Shown here: positions 22,616 through 31,459 of the stretch, in pieces | Layout: each line of letters begins with the position of its first letter | How positions within the stretch are numbered: position 1 is the stretch's first letter | IMG/VR virus record: IMGVR_UViG_3300045741_000217 | Span: 1 to 33,009 of that record | Length of the DNA: 33,009 nt | From: a virus | Reading direction: 5' to 3' (one strand) | Notes under the pieces: generated by a model | What the model was told of the DNA's origin: nothing | What the model saw: only the letters and a program-made list of their open reading frames with translations | Database searches by the model: none | Program-made: the position numbers and the translations under genes

Positions 22616-23704
22616 CTAATCAGAGAACAGTGCTTGAGAGACGATCCCTAAATCTGGTGGAACTGGAGGAGGACCAGCACCCAATGCAGTGTGAACGTGG
22701 GTGGCCAACCAAGTCAAAAGGGGCACAGCAAGAGCTACAGGACTGCTGCCACCTTGAACGACGGTAGCTCCCTGTAAAGAGATAGAGCTGGCGGCAGTAA
22801 TCTCGACAGCGCCAGTCTGAGCTTCGATGGCGACATCAGCGCCAGCAGCTCCAAGACTACTAGCTGCGGAGATCTGCACATTGCCGCCACTCGTCAATGT
22901 CATATCTCCATCCGAGTGTACGGTGTAATTCCCTGAGGTGAATCCGTTTACATCCCCTTGCGAAACCCAGCTCACTTCTCCGGTTTTCTTCATCAAAAGC
23001 TTGATCTGATCGGCAGAACCTTCGCCTCCAGAGTCGTGAATCACCAAGCGCAGGATAGTGTCCTCATCTCCCTCTTGGGAACCTATTTCCAGTTCTGCCA
23101 CATACTTAGAGTCGTCGGAGAACTCCTTTGCAGAGAGCTTCAAGGAGCTTGGACGAGTTCCATCGGTGGTTTCTTCCTGACGCCGTATGGTCCACTCCAA
23201 GTCGCCACCAAGTGAATGGATGGCAAAGTTCTCACAGTAGTTCTTGATGGTGTTGTTGATCGGAACATAGATGGTTTGGGCTAGTGGTGTAGCTCCAATC
23301 TGAACAACCCCACCACGCCTCAACACCATGAAGTTCTCATCTCTGGTCCCAAGGTAGATGTCACCAGGATTCAAGCTCTGCTTATTTGTCCTGAAGCTGC
23401 CCTTTGTATCCATGCCTGCTTTCCAGGCGATAACAAAAGGTTTGCCTCCATCTGAGTTGTAACAGACCCAACAGAGACTCCCTACCTCAGGCATGAAGTA
23501 GATACCCTCACCATTGTTGGGGTGCTGGTAGGGTGTAGCAAAAGGAATCTCTGAGTGTGGGCTCTTGATGAACTCAGGCGCGATGGTAACGGTGTACCTG
23601 TCTACGTTTACGTTCAGAACTCGAGCAGACAAGATGAACGCAGGAGTAATGCTCGAGTAAGTAAGCCTGCCTCCTAGTTGATCTGGATAAGAAACGGTAG
23701 GCAC
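22616..23704 (-). CDS. Baseplate spike protein (gp5/VgrG-like)
   Basis: 362 residues. The start is GTG 23704, with AGGAG five bases upstream that uses the polymerase stop codon (TAG) as part of the site. N-terminal OB-fold-like domain (FILSARVLNVNVDRYTVTIAPEF; GEGIYFMPEVGSLCWVCYN, with typical GxxPxVGxxV-like wording), and a C-terminal beta-helix with repeated short strands (DGDMTLTSGGNVQISAAS, VEITAASSISLQGAT), ending in ATHVHTALGAGPPP, a common close for gp5/gpV-type spikes. It pierces the host envelope in contractile tails. This supports a contractile (myovirus) tail. No lysozyme domain is present. Confidence 0.82.
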   Translation of the reverse strand: MPTVSYPDQLGGRLTYSSITPAFILSARVLNVNVDRYTVTIAPEFIKSPHSEIPFATPYQHPNNGEGIYFMPEVGSLCWVCYNSDGGKPFVIAWKAGMDTKGSFRTNKQSLNPGDIYLGTRDENFMVLRRGGVVQIGATPLAQTIYVPINNTIKNYCENFAIHSLGGDLEWTIRRQEETTDGTRPSSLKLSAKEFSDDSKYVAELEIGSQEGDEDTILRLVIHDSGGEGSADQIKLLMKKTGEVSWVSQGDVNGFTSGNYTVHSDGDMTLTSGGNVQISAASSLGAAGADVAIEAQTGAVEITAASSISLQGATVVQGGSSPVALAVPLLTWLATHVHTALGAGPPPVPPDLGIVSQALFSD

Positions 23705-23712
23705 GTTGACTC

Positions 23713-26700
23713 CTAGTAGACGTGCGGCTTCTTTTCTTTGAGATCAGCTGGTGGCCGTCCGAACTCACTACCCCTTGCGTAGGCAGGAATTGGGTGTGAT
23801 GAGTGGATGTCACTCTTCCATGCCTGGGCTGCGCCCTGCATGATCGTCTGGGCCAACCTCTGGTAGTTCAACCTAGCCATCCAGTCTGTAGACCCTACGC
23901 CAGTAGAAACCTGCTTGATGCCATGAAGAACAGGCTCATGAATGATGGGCTTTTCTCCAGGCTTCAAATTCCGATTGTGTTCATCAACTACGGACCTGGC
24001 AGTTACGTCTCCATGAAGTAGTTCGCTAGTCCCAGGATCTTTCACCTTGGTTAGGTTGGTCATGGAACGTACCACAACTTCGACATTGCGCCGGCGTACA
24101 CCTTCCTTGTCATAGAGCTCATTGTACATCTCGTCAGTCAGATACTTCTGCACCCGGTGAATGTCTGACAATGGTAGCAGATGACGTGGGTTGATTGGCC
24201 CATCTGATAGAGGATGGGACTTAGACACTTCCGAACCAACCCCTACTTTCAGTTTTGTGGGGTACGGCACGTAGTGTTTCTCCAACTCCCCACCAGCATG
24301 AGGCTGTACCATTACGTCGTGGCCGCCGGCAGCGTCCTTGGTGACGGCAACAACCTTACCATCTATCCTAGATAGCGTAGCAGCGTTCTTCAACTTCTTT
24401 GGGATCTCGAGCAAGTGGGAGAGCCTTGTCATACGGTCAACTGACTCTGCACCACGCCCTTGGGCAAGACCACCGCTGTGGAAGCTGTCCATTGCCATCT
24501 GTACAGCCGGCTCAGACAAAGCCTGCCCAGCCAATACACCGATGTTTGTACCGACCTCATGTAGCCTACCGTTCTCGTTCAAGCCAAAACACTTGGAGCA
24601 GATACCATCTCCGTGCTGGCACTTCAGTGGAGATCTAGCCAGCACCTTCTCATGTCCGCTCTTGCGAAGCTTGGCTGAGAGCTCTGGGGTAATGAGATCT
24701 CCAGGCTTTGCGATCGTTCCATCATGCAGCTTGTACTGGGTCGCCAGGAAACGATCGTGTACGTCCTTATGACTGCGATCGTCCTCTCCATCCTTGGTTG
24801 GAGGAGTAAGACGCATAAGAACACCCTGACTGGTCCCACAATCCTTGGAGACGATCAGAGTGCTCATAGTGGCATTGATGATGTCCTTCGACACTACGCC
24901 AGGCTCGCTGGTTCCAAGTGTACGCTGTAGAGTTCCCTTGCGAGCGCCATGCTGGGCTTGCCAGTAATCACCGACATCCAAGCCTTCGGCATAGCTCCTG
25001 GTGACCGGAGTCATCAGAGTGCGTCCAGAGCCATCCTGCATGAGCATTGGTGCTGCGATCATCTGCCTCAGCTGCTCCGGCTTTCCCTTCGATCCAGTGT
25101 AAACCATCTGCGCCAGACGGTTTCCAGAAGTTGCGTGGAACTTCTTGGACAGCTCATCCAACTGTGTAGTTGCATCTTGATAAGTTGCAATGACCTGACT
25201 ATCACGGTCATCCCTGTTGGTTACAGTCTTCTTGATGTGCTCTGCTTTCTTCTGTGCATCATCAAGAATTGCCTTGCGTCCAGGCAAAGGCGCGATGTCA
25301 CGAAGACCAAACGAGAAGCCTGCACGATACACGTGTTCGTTACCGAGGTTCTTCAGCCCGTCCACTGTCTCAGAGAATTCCCGTGGATGCTCTCGAGCAA
25401 CGATGTCGGCAATGCTGTTCATCACCTTCTTGTTGATAGTGAAGGTTGGGCTGTGCAACACGTCCGAGTTGAGCTTGAATCCTGAAGGCAGCTTCTCGGC
25501 AAGCATCAAGCGACCGACAGTAGTAGCGCCCTTGGCACCCTTGACGGTCACGACGTCATCGACAGCGATCTTGTGCGCCTCGTAGGCCTTCTTTGCATCA
25601 CCCACAGTATCGAACTTGTGGTTGGTGGTCTTTCCCCACTTGGTAAGCAAGTGAAGACCTAACATTGACTCCTGCACAGGCATGAACATTGGCCCGCCAG
25701 AAGTAGGAGAGAACAGGTTCTTGGAAGGGAACATCTGTTTGGCTTCCTCCACTGCCTCCTTGGACATTGGGACGAAGCCAGACATGGTGTCGCCGTCGAA
25801 GTCGGCGTTGAATCCACCGCAGACCAGTGGATGGATCTGGATGGCCTTCCCTTCTACCAACCTGGGCTTGAAGGACAGAATGTTGAACTTGTGTAGTGCA
25901 GGGTCGCGCTTGAGCATCAGCGGGCGATCTGCAATTGCCTTCTCAAGAGCCTTGAAGGCAATGTCTGACCCCTTCTTCATGTGGTCCTGGGCGTCCAATG
26001 CCGTGACGCCCATCTTCTTCATCTCGACCACAACGTAGGGCTTATAGAGCTCCATCGCTGCATTTCTGGGGATGCCCACCTCATCCAGTCCAAGCTTTGG
26101 CTCTGGGATGATGGTAGAGCGGATAGATAGGTTCTGACGACGAGCTACAAGCTTGCGCTGGAAGTAACCTTCCTTTGGCTGCGTCTTCTCCCCAGAGTCC
26201 TTCTCCCCGCCACCAATCATGGCGAGAATGCCCTTCAAGGACCGTTTTCCACCAGGTGAATCTGTGTCGTACCCAACCGTCCCTCCAACAGACTGGAAGG
26301 CCTTTACACTCTCATAGAGAGAGTGCCTCAGTGGATGTAGCATCTCCACTGGCATGATGTTGTGGTCAAACTCACCGACCTTTTGGTTGAGCACTGCAAT
26401 GTTCTTGTAAAGACCATTGAGCGACGATGCGTGGACATCCCCATTTTCCGTCTCAGTCACTGGACGGAATACAGGAGGAAGAACCGGCAAGGTGTGGAGA
26501 ACGTAAGCCTCGTGAGGCTTCATTCCTACTTCCTTCAATGCAAGCAGGTAACGAAGCTTCTTGTTTGCGCGATCTAGCTCTGCACCACGTGTCACGCTCT
26601 TGAGCTTGGCCCGCTGGAGATCAATCTCCTTATCGACATCCAGCTTCTTCAGCGCGCCCTCGATAGCGTGCCCACCAGTCTTGCCGTTGATCTCCATCTC

Positions 26701-29700
26701 ACCGCGCATGACCTTTTCAACATCATCTAGTTTCATCCCCAACAGTGTTGGGACAGGTCCAGTCTGGTTGCCAGAACCAACAAAGATCGGGTTGGGGATA
26801 GGCTCGTTGAGACGAATGAATCCCCACTTGGTTCCTTCGCGCCCACCAGTAATTCCAATATCAAAGAGGCCATGCTTCTCTTCGCGTAGGTCTTTTGCAC
26901 GAAGAGTCATGTTGGCATTCTTGATCTCCCCCTTTGGCCCTCCGGCCATGTGGATGATCTCTTTGTCCGTCAAAGGCTGAATACGCATCTGAGTGCCATG
27001 CTTCTCGATGTTCACCCCAAGCCCTTTGAGCAGGCCCGTAAACTTCTCATAAGCAAATGGAACTTTGGGAGGTGGTGGCTCGTAGCCCTCCTGAATCATT
27101 GACCAGAAGCCAGCATCCTGGAGGTCTGACTTGTACGTTGCTGCTTCACGAAGATTGGCCCTGGCGTTATGCCCAAGCAACACGTACGCATCGAGCTGAC
27201 CAAGGCTCTGGCCGCTGTTTCCACTTCCCCGAGTAGGCTGCCGATCAACATCGACAGGCAACGGACGACGATTCAGATCGGTTCCACCACCACGTACGGA
27301 GAGCTTCTTCTCCACCTGGTGCTTCAACTTCATCAGGTACTGGGGGCCAACTAGAACAGAGCCCAGTGCATGGTTCGGATCATTTGGGTCGTAGACCTTC
27401 TCTTCGTCGGAAATACCATGAGCCTTGAGATCCTTCATTACTTGCTCATGGTAGATATGGCTTGGGCCGGCAAAGTTGTCCACCTTGTAGACCTTGCCGG
27501 TCTTCTCTGCGATCTTTCCTACAGCTGTCTCCATTGCCTGGCCGATGTTGATACGGCTAGGCACACCATGAGGGTTGAGAAGTACCTCAAGAGGCTTTGC
27601 CTCCCCCTTCTCATCCTTCGTGTGCGGCATCTCATGATCTGGAAGGATCATGGTCACGATGCCCTTGTTTCCATGCCGACCCGAAAGCTTGTCGCCAATG
27701 ACCAGAGGCTCCTCAGTCTTGACGTAGACCTTTACGTCCTTTCCAGTTGGGCTCTTCACCACCTTGATGACTTCACCAACGTGGTCTTCGTCCCAAACAA
27801 TCGAGTTGTCCTTCCAAGGCTTCCAAGAACGCTTTCCAAATTCAGCGATCTTCTGGGTGTTCTTCTTTAGAGCCGCAACCATTACCTGACCAGGAACAAC
27901 CTTGGTCCCAGGCTTGATGATTCCCTCATCATCAAGAGCATTGATGTGCTCCTGAGGGATTGACTTCGCCTTCAATGATGCATGTACCAGAAACTTGCTC
28001 TTGGAGACGATGTCCGTATCTGGGTCTACTTCCAGACTGCGACGGTGCAGGTGTTCCGAGGTCAGCTTCTTGGCGGCGCTCTCGGAAATGACGATGCCGT
28101 CCTCGAAGTTGTATCCCTTGTATGGGATGTAACCAACCCGCAGGTTGGTGCCGAGAGCCAGAGTTCCGCCCTTGGTGTAGTTCGAGTCTGCTAGTAGCTG
28201 ACCCTTCTTGACGGAGTCACCTACCTGGACAGTGGGAGTTGAGTGCAACATCCCCTTGGCGTCATTCAAGGGGAAGTGATCGTAGATGTGTACTTCATGC
28301 TTCTTCCTGCCATCACCAATGACGATTGCGTCCTTCTTGATGGCGACTACCTTTCCATCAACGGGGGCAGAGATAGAAGTAAAGCGACCTACTTCATGAT
28401 CGAACGTATGCACCCCTGGTCCCATAGACTGAACCAGTGGTGGCTCTCTGTGCTTGAGCGAGATGGCCTGCTCCATCTGTTTGTCGGCCATCGATACGCG
28501 GTTGCCCTGATCGCAAGGAAGGAACGGAATCAGGTTAGAAGCAATGCCGAACACACCCTTAGTGCTCGGCATGACGTAACGAGCATCTGAGAACTTGGAC
28601 GGATGAATATCACCACCCTCGTGCTTGATCTTGACCTCAGACGAGATGGGCTTTGGGATACCCTTCTCCCACCTCACCTGGTCTGGCAACACAACCTTGG
28701 CGTCGTGAAACTGTGCCGGGTTAAGATAGGTCAGCTTGCCTGTTTCCTTGTCGAAAACAGGAGATACCAAGTCCTTCCCGATCTTCTGGGTGGACAAGTT
28801 CATGTGCAGAGTGATGCCAGTCCTCGAGCTCTCAGGCGTGTGCATCGGATCTAGGAACCCGAAATGGCTCGGGTTGATGACACGCATCTCATCAATAAGG
28901 GAGTGCTCGCTCTTCATTCCTCCGAAGTCTGGGGCAATGAGTGTGGTCTTGTGGTGACCGGCTAGCATCTGTAGAGGGTTGGTCTGTTCAGATCTCTCTG
29001 TGATGGAACCACTCTTCTTAAAGAAGTCCATTACTGGACGGGCGAAGAGATCTGGGGACACGATCTCGAGCACAGACTTCTTACGATCTACCGTGTGCCG
29101 CAGACGTCCCTTGATGGACATGTCTGCCCGCTTGATCTTCTCTGGGATGAAGTCCTCTACAGAAACAACCTCCTTGAAGGAGAGGTTGTCGCGGTCATCT
29201 GGTTGTACTGTGCCTCGAGCTACTCCCAACAGTTTAGCGGTAGCTAGCTGAAGCGTTTCTCCATTCACGGAGTCAAAGGCCTTGCCTAAAGTCACCTTGG
29301 TTGTGTCGGGACGCAATTGCGTCTTGCTAAACCAATCCTTCACATGCGCTACGGCCTTACCCAAATCCGCCGGCGCTGCCTGGTCGCCCGTCTTTGAGTA
29401 GAAGGAATGCAGTGACTTGTTGAAGGCGTTCTGATCTTTTGGCTTGTTAGCCGCCAAGATCTCCTTGCCCCAAGCCACCTGTAGCTGATCGTCGGAAACA
29501 CCCAACGAATGCAGGATTGGATACAGAGGGATGTGTGTAGATCCCATCTTCATCTGGAACTGCTTCTTCTTGCGGTCCAGGAAGACTGAGAAGCCATTGC
29601 CGCTGGCTAGGTTGAACTCAGACTTGATGTCACCGTTCTGCTGGATGCGAGCGTAGACGCCACTCTTCAAACGAAAGAGGTGGTCTACCTGATACTCATT

Positions 29701-30015
29701 GCCATCGACGATGAATCCATACCTGGATGTCATCTTCGGAAGACGAGAAAGAGTCATCGTCTTTGAATCGATCACTTTGCCAGTAGCCTTGTCGATCAAC
29801 TCGAGATCGCCCTTGATGGGCACGCCCCAGGTCTTCTCCTTGTCCTTTGCCTCCGCCTGGGAACGGATGTCATCAACAGACAACTTGTCATCTGCCCAGA
29901 TGTTCTTGAGCACGAGCTTCTGATTACGGCCTTCGTATGGAAAGTACGACGACACTGACTTGATGACGCTATCCTTCAGTACACTAAAGGAAAGCTCTGG
30001 GTCGATCGTTGGCAT
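23713..30015 (-). CDS. Single-chain fused RNA polymerase beta-beta' (phage multisubunit-type RNAP)
   Basis: 2100 residues, ATG start with GGGCGG upstream. Beta half (~1-1010): fork/Rif region NPLQMLAGHH (346-355) and NPSHFGFLDPMHTPES (381-396); YKGYNFEDG around 634; GDKLSGRHGNKG (774-785) with the two catalytic-centre lysines K776/K784. Beta-prime half (~1015-2100): VLPPVFRPV, RQNLSIRSTI, KRDPALHKFNIL, catalytic NADFDGD (1403-1409; Mg-binding Asp1405/1407/1409), bridge-helix HGARKG (near 1689), a zinc site (Cys1726, 1799, 1806, 1809) and trigger loop ending SFHSGG (His1846). The N-terminal zinc site of bacterial beta-prime is absent. Much shorter than E. coli beta plus beta-prime. No alpha or sigma gene is seen in the window. 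Probably transcribes phage genes; its place directly before the spike gene suggests a virion-packaged form. Confidence 0.95.
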   Translation of the reverse strand: MPTIDPELSFSVLKDSVIKSVSSYFPYEGRNQKLVLKNIWADDKLSVDDIRSQAEAKDKEKTWGVPIKGDLELIDKATGKVIDSKTMTLSRLPKMTSRYGFIVDGNEYQVDHLFRLKSGVYARIQQNGDIKSEFNLASGNGFSVFLDRKKKQFQMKMGSTHIPLYPILHSLGVSDDQLQVAWGKEILAANKPKDQNAFNKSLHSFYSKTGDQAAPADLGKAVAHVKDWFSKTQLRPDTTKVTLGKAFDSVNGETLQLATAKLLGVARGTVQPDDRDNLSFKEVVSVEDFIPEKIKRADMSIKGRLRHTVDRKKSVLEIVSPDLFARPVMDFFKKSGSITERSEQTNPLQMLAGHHKTTLIAPDFGGMKSEHSLIDEMRVINPSHFGFLDPMHTPESSRTGITLHMNLSTQKIGKDLVSPVFDKETGKLTYLNPAQFHDAKVVLPDQVRWEKGIPKPISSEVKIKHEGGDIHPSKFSDARYVMPSTKGVFGIASNLIPFLPCDQGNRVSMADKQMEQAISLKHREPPLVQSMGPGVHTFDHEVGRFTSISAPVDGKVVAIKKDAIVIGDGRKKHEVHIYDHFPLNDAKGMLHSTPTVQVGDSVKKGQLLADSNYTKGGTLALGTNLRVGYIPYKGYNFEDGIVISESAAKKLTSEHLHRRSLEVDPDTDIVSKSKFLVHASLKAKSIPQEHINALDDEGIIKPGTKVVPGQVMVAALKKNTQKIAEFGKRSWKPWKDNSIVWDEDHVGEVIKVVKSPTGKDVKVYVKTEEPLVIGDKLSGRHGNKGIVTMILPDHEMPHTKDEKGEAKPLEVLLNPHGVPSRINIGQAMETAVGKIAEKTGKVYKVDNFAGPSHIYHEQVMKDLKAHGISDEEKVYDPNDPNHALGSVLVGPQYLMKLKHQVEKKLSVRGGGTDLNRRPLPVDVDRQPTRGSGNSGQSLGQLDAYVLLGHNARANLREAATYKSDLQDAGFWSMIQEGYEPPPPKVPFAYEKFTGLLKGLGVNIEKHGTQMRIQPLTDKEIIHMAGGPKGEIKNANMTLRAKDLREEKHGLFDIGITGGREGTKWGFIRLNEPIPNPIFVGSGNQTGPVPTLLGMKLDDVEKVMRGEMEINGKTGGHAIEGALKKLDVDKEIDLQRAKLKSVTRGAELDRANKKLRYLLALKEVGMKPHEAYVLHTLPVLPPVFRPVTETENGDVHASSLNGLYKNIAVLNQKVGEFDHNIMPVEMLHPLRHSLYESVKAFQSVGGTVGYDTDSPGGKRSLKGILAMIGGGEKDSGEKTQPKEGYFQRKLVARRQNLSIRSTIIPEPKLGLDEVGIPRNAAMELYKPYVVVEMKKMGVTALDAQDHMKKGSDIAFKALEKAIADRPLMLKRDPALHKFNILSFKPRLVEGKAIQIHPLVCGGFNADFDGDTMSGFVPMSKEAVEEAKQMFPSKNLFSPTSGGPMFMPVQESMLGLHLLTKWGKTTNHKFDTVGDAKKAYEAHKIAVDDVVTVKGAKGATTVGRLMLAEKLPSGFKLNSDVLHSPTFTINKKVMNSIADIVAREHPREFSETVDGLKNLGNEHVYRAGFSFGLRDIAPLPGRKAILDDAQKKAEHIKKTVTNRDDRDSQVIATYQDATTQLDELSKKFHATSGNRLAQMVYTGSKGKPEQLRQMIAAPMLMQDGSGRTLMTPVTRSYAEGLDVGDYWQAQHGARKGTLQRTLGTSEPGVVSKDIINATMSTLIVSKDCGTSQGVLMRLTPPTKDGEDDRSHKDVHDRFLATQYKLHDGTIAKPGDLITPELSAKLRKSGHEKVLARSPLKCQHGDGICSKCFGLNENGRLHEVGTNIGVLAGQALSEPAVQMAMDSFHSGGLAQGRGAESVDRMTRLSHLLEIPKKLKNAATLSRIDGKVVAVTKDAAGGHDVMVQPHAGGELEKHYVPYPTKLKVGVGSEVSKSHPLSDGPINPRHLLPLSDIHRVQKYLTDEMYNELYDKEGVRRRNVEVVVRSMTNLTKVKDPGTSELLHGDVTARSVVDEHNRNLKPGEKPIIHEPVLHGIKQVSTGVGSTDWMARLNYQRLAQTIMQGAAQAWKSDIHSSHPIPAYARGSEFGRPPADLKEKKPHVY

Positions 30016-30186
30016 CGCATCCGCCCTGCGCGTTGGGGGAAATGTTCAAGTGCCGGGCCCTACCTCGTGCGCTCGAGGTTCTCGGGTCCGCCGTAACAAT
30101 GGTGAAGATACAGCGAAAACCTAGGAGGAGGAAGGGATAAGAATCTGTACACATCTTGACTCAATGTTCAAACTTTGGAGGTTGCC
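30016..30186. promoter_or_regulatory. Divergent intergenic region between the polymerase and the Cys-rich operon
   Basis: About 170 bases separating divergent transcription units, so promoters for both directions are expected here. I see a small CCTCG/CGAGG hairpin around 30062-30079 and an AGGAGGAGG stretch near 30123 without a usable start codon. On the minus strand TTGAAC followed about 16 bases later by TGTGTACAGAT is a weak promoter-like candidate. No clear consensus on the plus strand. Confidence 0.3.
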
Positions 30187-30270
30187 TTGAAGCTCTTCTT
30201 CATCGCTTTCCTGGTCTCACTCCTTCGCTACTTTGCAACCGCATGCATGGTTGCAGCTAGCCACGGATAG
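30187..30270 (+). CDS. Hydrophobic leader-type peptide
   Basis: 27 residues starting at TTG 30187, with GGAGG exactly five bases upstream. Sequence is a single hydrophobic helix (KLFFIAFLVSLLRYFATACM), like a signal or membrane peptide. The stop is 4 bases before the GTG start of the next Cys-rich protein, so translation may be coupled. It is too short for routine gene calling. The strong ribosome binding site is the main evidence; it could still be chance. Confidence 0.45.
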   Translation: MKLFFIAFLVSLLRYFATACMVAASHG

Positions 30271-30274
30271 GCTC

Positions 30275-30664
30275 GTGTCAGACCCCTACGACCCGCCGAC
30301 CAAGATTGCGTTCTGCAAAATCCTCCACGCTGCAAACGGAGGACGATTCAACGAATGGGGGAAGCCAATCTTCGAGGAGGGTGTACGGGGTAACTGTGAC
30401 GATCCGCATGATTGTGGAAACTGCGGATACTTCCAGTCCTGGATTCAAACCCTCGCTCCGACCTACGTCATCACTTGGGAATGCCAAGCCTGCGTCAAAT
30501 GGACGAAAGACGTCTGGAGATCTCTCCAGGGCTACTACCACGAAGGTGTCTGCCAACGGTGCGGTCTCATCAACACACCACTCCTTCAACTAGTTCTTAG
30601 AGCTGAGGTGCTTCCTCCGTTTCCGTGGCCACTAGATCGTTGGCCTCCGCCAGATGAGGAATGA
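30275..30664 (+). CDS. Cys-rich zinc-binding-type protein
   Basis: 129 residues if started at GTG 30275 (GGATAGG upstream, just after the leader stop); a TTG at 30233 is possible but unsupported. Cys pairs CDDPHDCGNC (around 45-54), CQAC (around 75-78) and CQRC (around 96-99) suggest two zinc sites. The C-terminus is Pro/Trp-rich (PPFPWPLDRWPPPDEE) and probably disordered. Starts the operon divergent from the RNA polymerase gene, so it may be a transcription accessory factor; this is inferred from position only. Confidence 0.6.
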   Translation: MSDPYDPPTKIAFCKILHAANGGRFNEWGKPIFEEGVRGNCDDPHDCGNCGYFQSWIQTLAPTYVITWECQACVKWTKDVWRSLQGYYHEGVCQRCGLINTPLLQLVLRAEVLPPFPWPLDRWPPPDEE

Positions 30665-30898
30665 ATGCTGTGTGAGATCTGCTCCAGAAAGATCAGACCA
30701 GAGCATAGGGTCTTCGTACTCAAGGTTGCGGTTGCAGAAGCTGGGGATGACATCAATTACAACAACGTTGGACTGGTTCCATCTGGGTTTGAAGACGGGA
30801 CAAAAGAAAAGCTCTGGCACTATCGATGTGCCTTCCAAATGATCTCCCCGATGTCACTACTCGGCGTCGTTAGGAGTGACGAGAGGTCAGATGTCTGA
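30665..30898 (+). CDS. Small Cys-containing protein
   Basis: 77 residues, ATG directly after the previous stop, with GAGGAATGA overlapping as its ribosome binding site. CEIC near the N-terminus and HYRC near residue 55 form a possible C-x2-C...H-x2-C zinc site. Between them a beta-like segment (HRVFVLKVAVAEAG). Second of three Cys-rich genes. Function unknown. Confidence 0.55.
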   Translation: MLCEICSRKIRPEHRVFVLKVAVAEAGDDINYNNVGLVPSGFEDGTKEKLWHYRCAFQMISPMSLLGVVRSDERSDV

Positions 30899-31250
30899 CG
30901 CCACCTACCAACCAGGGTTCAATCAGCCTTGGCCCCAAGAAGCTTACGAACAAACACCAGTGCTGAATGAGCTCGTCTGTGATTACTGCGGGGAGATCAT
31001 AGAGCGAGGAGACCGAGCATTCAGTGTTCTACCTGGTGTACCCGGCATCAGCAAGAAAAGTGGAAGAATGACGTTGGTGGATGAGGATCCAAACAATCCA
31101 GAAGAAGCACATATAGTGCATCTCCACTGCATCATACCAGCGGCTCTCGGGGAGGAAGCGTACACTTGTATGGGCTGTGGTGAAGAGTTGCTATGCCCAA
31201 CATGCGACGATGTTCACTGCGCTAACTGTGACATCTCGACAAAGCCATGA
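30891..31250 (+). CDS. Cys-rich zinc-binding-type protein (two Cys clusters)
   Basis: 119 residues from ATG 30891 (AGAGG upstream), overlapping the previous gene by 8 bases. First cluster CDYCGEIIERGD with HLHC about 45 residues later resembles the pattern of the preceding gene (C-x2-C...H-x2-C), suggesting related folds. The C-terminal cluster CMGCGEELLCPTCDDVHCANC holds six Cys in 21 residues and could bind one or two zinc ions. Its stop overlaps the next start (ATGA). Role unknown. Confidence 0.6.
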   Translation: MSDATYQPGFNQPWPQEAYEQTPVLNELVCDYCGEIIERGDRAFSVLPGVPGISKKSGRMTLVDEDPNNPEEAHIVHLHCIIPAALGEEAYTCMGCGEELLCPTCDDVHCANCDISTKP

Positions 31251-31459
31251 AGCCCATCTTCAGAGAACAAGTGGAGGTCATTGCTAGTGACTTGAATTCA
31301 ACTACCTGGTCAGAGCTTTACGACACATACAAAGCTGCACGGGCTCTTGATGAGGATCCTAACATCATTAATGAGCTTGCCTATCTGATAGGTGAAGTGC
31401 AGAGAATACATGACCGGGTTTTGAACCTGGCAAAGTTCTTTCCCAACGAGGAGCATTGA
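31247..31459 (+). CDS. Small helical protein, unknown
   Basis: 70 residues, ATG start overlapping the previous stop (ATGA), stop overlapping the next start (TGATG). Predicted all-helical and acidic (WSELYDTYKAARALDEDPNIINELAYLIGEVQRIHDRVLNLAKFF). No Cys or membrane segment. It is coupled to both neighbours. Confidence 0.6.
   Translation: MKPIFREQVEVIASDLNSTTWSELYDTYKAARALDEDPNIINELAYLIGEVQRIHDRVLNLAKFFPNEEH

Noticed and set aside
24949-25485. Plus-strand open frame of 178 residues inside the polymerase gene
   Set aside because: Antisense shadow of well-conserved polymerase motifs; no ribosome binding site.
30040-30110. tRNA-like arrangement of small stems near GGTTCTCGGGTCC
   Set aside because: I could not build a cloverleaf with acceptor, D and anticodon arms.
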